NCBI GenBank assembly: GCA_002412885.1
Contig: DHVX01000038.1
Location: 30,881 to 94,880, forward strand
Origin: Bacteroidales bacterium UBA5197
GTDB taxonomy: Bacteria > Bacteroidota > Bacteroidia > Bacteroidales > Lentimicrobiaceae
DNA length: 64,000 nucleotides
Reading direction: 5' to 3'
Below the pieces are notes generated by a model that saw only the letters and a program-made list of their open reading frames with translations, had not been told where the DNA came from and made no database searches. Below are positions 63,701-64,000 of this stretch, piece after piece. Numbering within the stretch: position 1 is the stretch's first letter; every line of letters starts with the position of its first letter. Made by a program: the position numbers and the translations under genes.

Positions 63701-63863
63701 CGAAATTGTCGTAATTGACGGTCACTGCATCCCAGTTGCGTATCACCAATGGTGATGGCAGATCGGGCATCTGGCTGATGCGGCTGATGTTCAGTTGCCC
63801 GGTTTGGGCAAACCCCGAAAAAGCCAGGAGGGTTAATATAGGAATGAGGTATGTGTTTTTCAT
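60747..63863 (-). CDS. large T9SS-secreted protein with glycosidase-like and LamG domains
   Basis: A 1038-residue protein. Signal peptide (LIPILTLLAFSGFAQ); residues about 30-520 are a six-hairpin glycosidase-like helical region (SDWWYDMMPNVYFYQLKSLYP, PEPESAGSIAWLLYIAYTETGERKYI); two Ig-like domains follow; a LamG/concanavalin domain lies at about 755-940 (DNHADLNFTDAVSLSCWVKCE, SMEMYVDGILDMF); the last 85 residues are a type IX sorting domain (GIWPNPSTDVIMVEF, FPSGIYFLRI, SRKVIVK). It is therefore exported to the cell surface by T9SS and probably binds or degrades a polysaccharide. Confidence 0.75.
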   Translation of the reverse strand: MKNTYLIPILTLLAFSGFAQTGQLNISRISQMPDLPSPLVIRNWDAVTVNYDNFVFDMQKTGQYLPLSRLGTQGQFNYPDNIPIFLDSYVGANGHLNQAEAINIMPAIVGASLVGVDKSNQNGINWVAKTKDFFNSKNGQNVYLNGYSTTSGSDWWYDMMPNVYFYQLKSLYPDGAPEFSSQFTTVADRWLWAVEQLGGSTTPWTVPYMNYRAFNLATGQPLNQSVPEPESAGSIAWLLYIAYTETGERKYIEGAQLAMDFLAGWETNPSYELQLPYGTLAAARMNAVEGTNYPLQKFLDWCFDRGALRGWGSIVGNWGGYDVSGLIGEANDGGNDYAFIMNGFQQAAALAPLPKYDKRYAKAISKWILNVTNASRLMYWNGLPQDKQDSYAWASANDPQACIPYESMKEVWTGKTPFATGDAIRGGWAATNLSLYSGSSVGYLAAVVKTTNVPEILQIDLNKTDFYGHNNLISYMYFNSTTSSKQVQVNLPAGTFGMYEAITEIISPSSYTGSMQLTIPAGEVRLIRFYESGLIPEDNDGRLYVGEDILDYHYQYDYSENLRIKALSTDQNPVILNSVFTAYCEPGNINVGDPVQFEWFMDDVLIAGQNQSQAVLTAPAVQGQLVLKCRITANGQTAEDTLHLQVVDRIPVAPVVNGIQSASSYTVIGEQNTFTALVVPAPGEMLEYSWTASTGSLNQTTGNPVTWQAPESPSVGTISLTVTNQDMLSTTVTTGALVKDTTMVVQTPLIWYPFDQNNSNAVADRFHATVSGATKTEDPRGAPSLAYRFTAGSNIIYTDNHADLNFTDAVSLSCWVKCEQFDTERFIVSHGSWQQRYKLSVTPEGFLRWTVKTSTGVADLDGSAPIELNRYYHVAILYTGYSMEMYVDGILDMFKEFSGTIQPSTRPITIGRMDNTETLYSLRGSVDEFKLWDKEISIPQIEKLKTLWATPIGIEENDLIAGIWPNPSTDVIMVEFKGYEKIESISLISPVGKEIKNTKIGKSIDRVQVSVSEFPSGIYFLRIILNDGRVVSRKVIVK

Positions 63864-63901
63864 CGGAGTTGTATTTGGAGATTCAGTTTAATCGCGGTAA
63901 T

Positions 63902-63945
63902 AACCTAACAGGTTTTCTTTTTAACTTGTTAGGTTTTCTTGTTGT
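63902..63945. terminator. hairpin at the right edge, possible terminator
   Basis: AACCTAACAGGTT (63902-63914) pairs with AACTTGTTAGGTT (63923-63935) at 12 of 13 positions and is followed on the plus strand by a T-rich run. It lies upstream of the minus-strand T9SS gene and may end a plus-strand unit or belong to the family of intergenic hairpin repeats. Confidence 0.45.
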
Positions 63946-64000
63946 TTTTTGGATATTTTCCAATGGTCATTTTTCTTTTCCAGACCTCACAGGTTTGAAG

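Overview
The window looks like a chromosome segment of a Bacteroidota bacterium, probably a Bacteroidales or Marinilabiliales relative. The clues are promoters of the form TTG-N19/20-TAnnTTTG, a C-terminal type IX secretion sorting domain, a sodium-pumping methylmalonyl-CoA decarboxylase operon, a hybrid histidine kinase with an AraC output domain, and many four-helix-bundle and GxxExxY genes. This assignment is inference from gene content.

Positions 1-24294 are the right-hand part of a genomic island packed with defence genes. In order they are: a cut-off FRG-domain gene; a four-gene CBASS-like operon (CD-NTase, E1/E2 fusion Cap2, JAMM peptidase Cap3, PD-(D/E)XK-like effector); an extended type I restriction locus (hsdM, membrane coiled-coil protein, second hsdM, hsdS, a two-gene nuclease cassette, a Septu-like ATPase/HNH pair, hsdR); three more nuclease-like genes; and four small regulators or element genes. 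The island ends at 24270-24294 in a copy of only the 3' end of a tRNA gene, followed by a terminator. This is the expected right attachment site of an element inserted into a tRNA whose intact copy would lie left of the window.

Positions 24340-25735 hold a broken toxin-antitoxin-like pair (HTH protein plus a nucleotidyltransferase with an in-frame stop), followed by the first twelve codons of a vanished hsdR. From 26168 the content is housekeeping: HAD hydrolase, methylmalonyl-CoA epimerase, methylmalonyl-CoA decarboxylase (carboxyltransferase, gamma subunit fused to a lamin-tail domain, biotin carrier, beta pump subunit), uridine kinase and Hsp20. Positions 33331-43156 are a patchwork of a secreted class I glutamine-amidotransferase-like hydrolase, an MBL-fold hydrolase with a truncated second copy, a lipoprotein and its pseudogene, a DUF4143 ATPase and outer-membrane proteins.

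Positions 43314-52091 form a five-gene leucine degradation cluster (methylcrotonyl-CoA carboxylase beta, methylglutaconyl-CoA hydratase, carboxylase alpha, acyl-CoA dehydrogenase, HMG-CoA lyase). The acetoacetate it would produce can be handled by the CoA-transferase pair at 55472-56966. Every one of the four junctions in this cluster is occupied by a small gene (three four-helix-bundle proteins, one GxxExxY protein), and each small gene sits between two inverted repeat arms whose sequence is private to that junction. I consider this the most interesting pattern in the window: it resembles the intervening sequences of 23S rRNA, but placed between protein-coding genes.

The right end carries a hybrid sensor kinase/response regulator, a HicAB toxin-antitoxin pair with an operator over its promoter, and two large secreted proteins with alpha/alpha-barrel-like regions, one of them a T9SS cargo.
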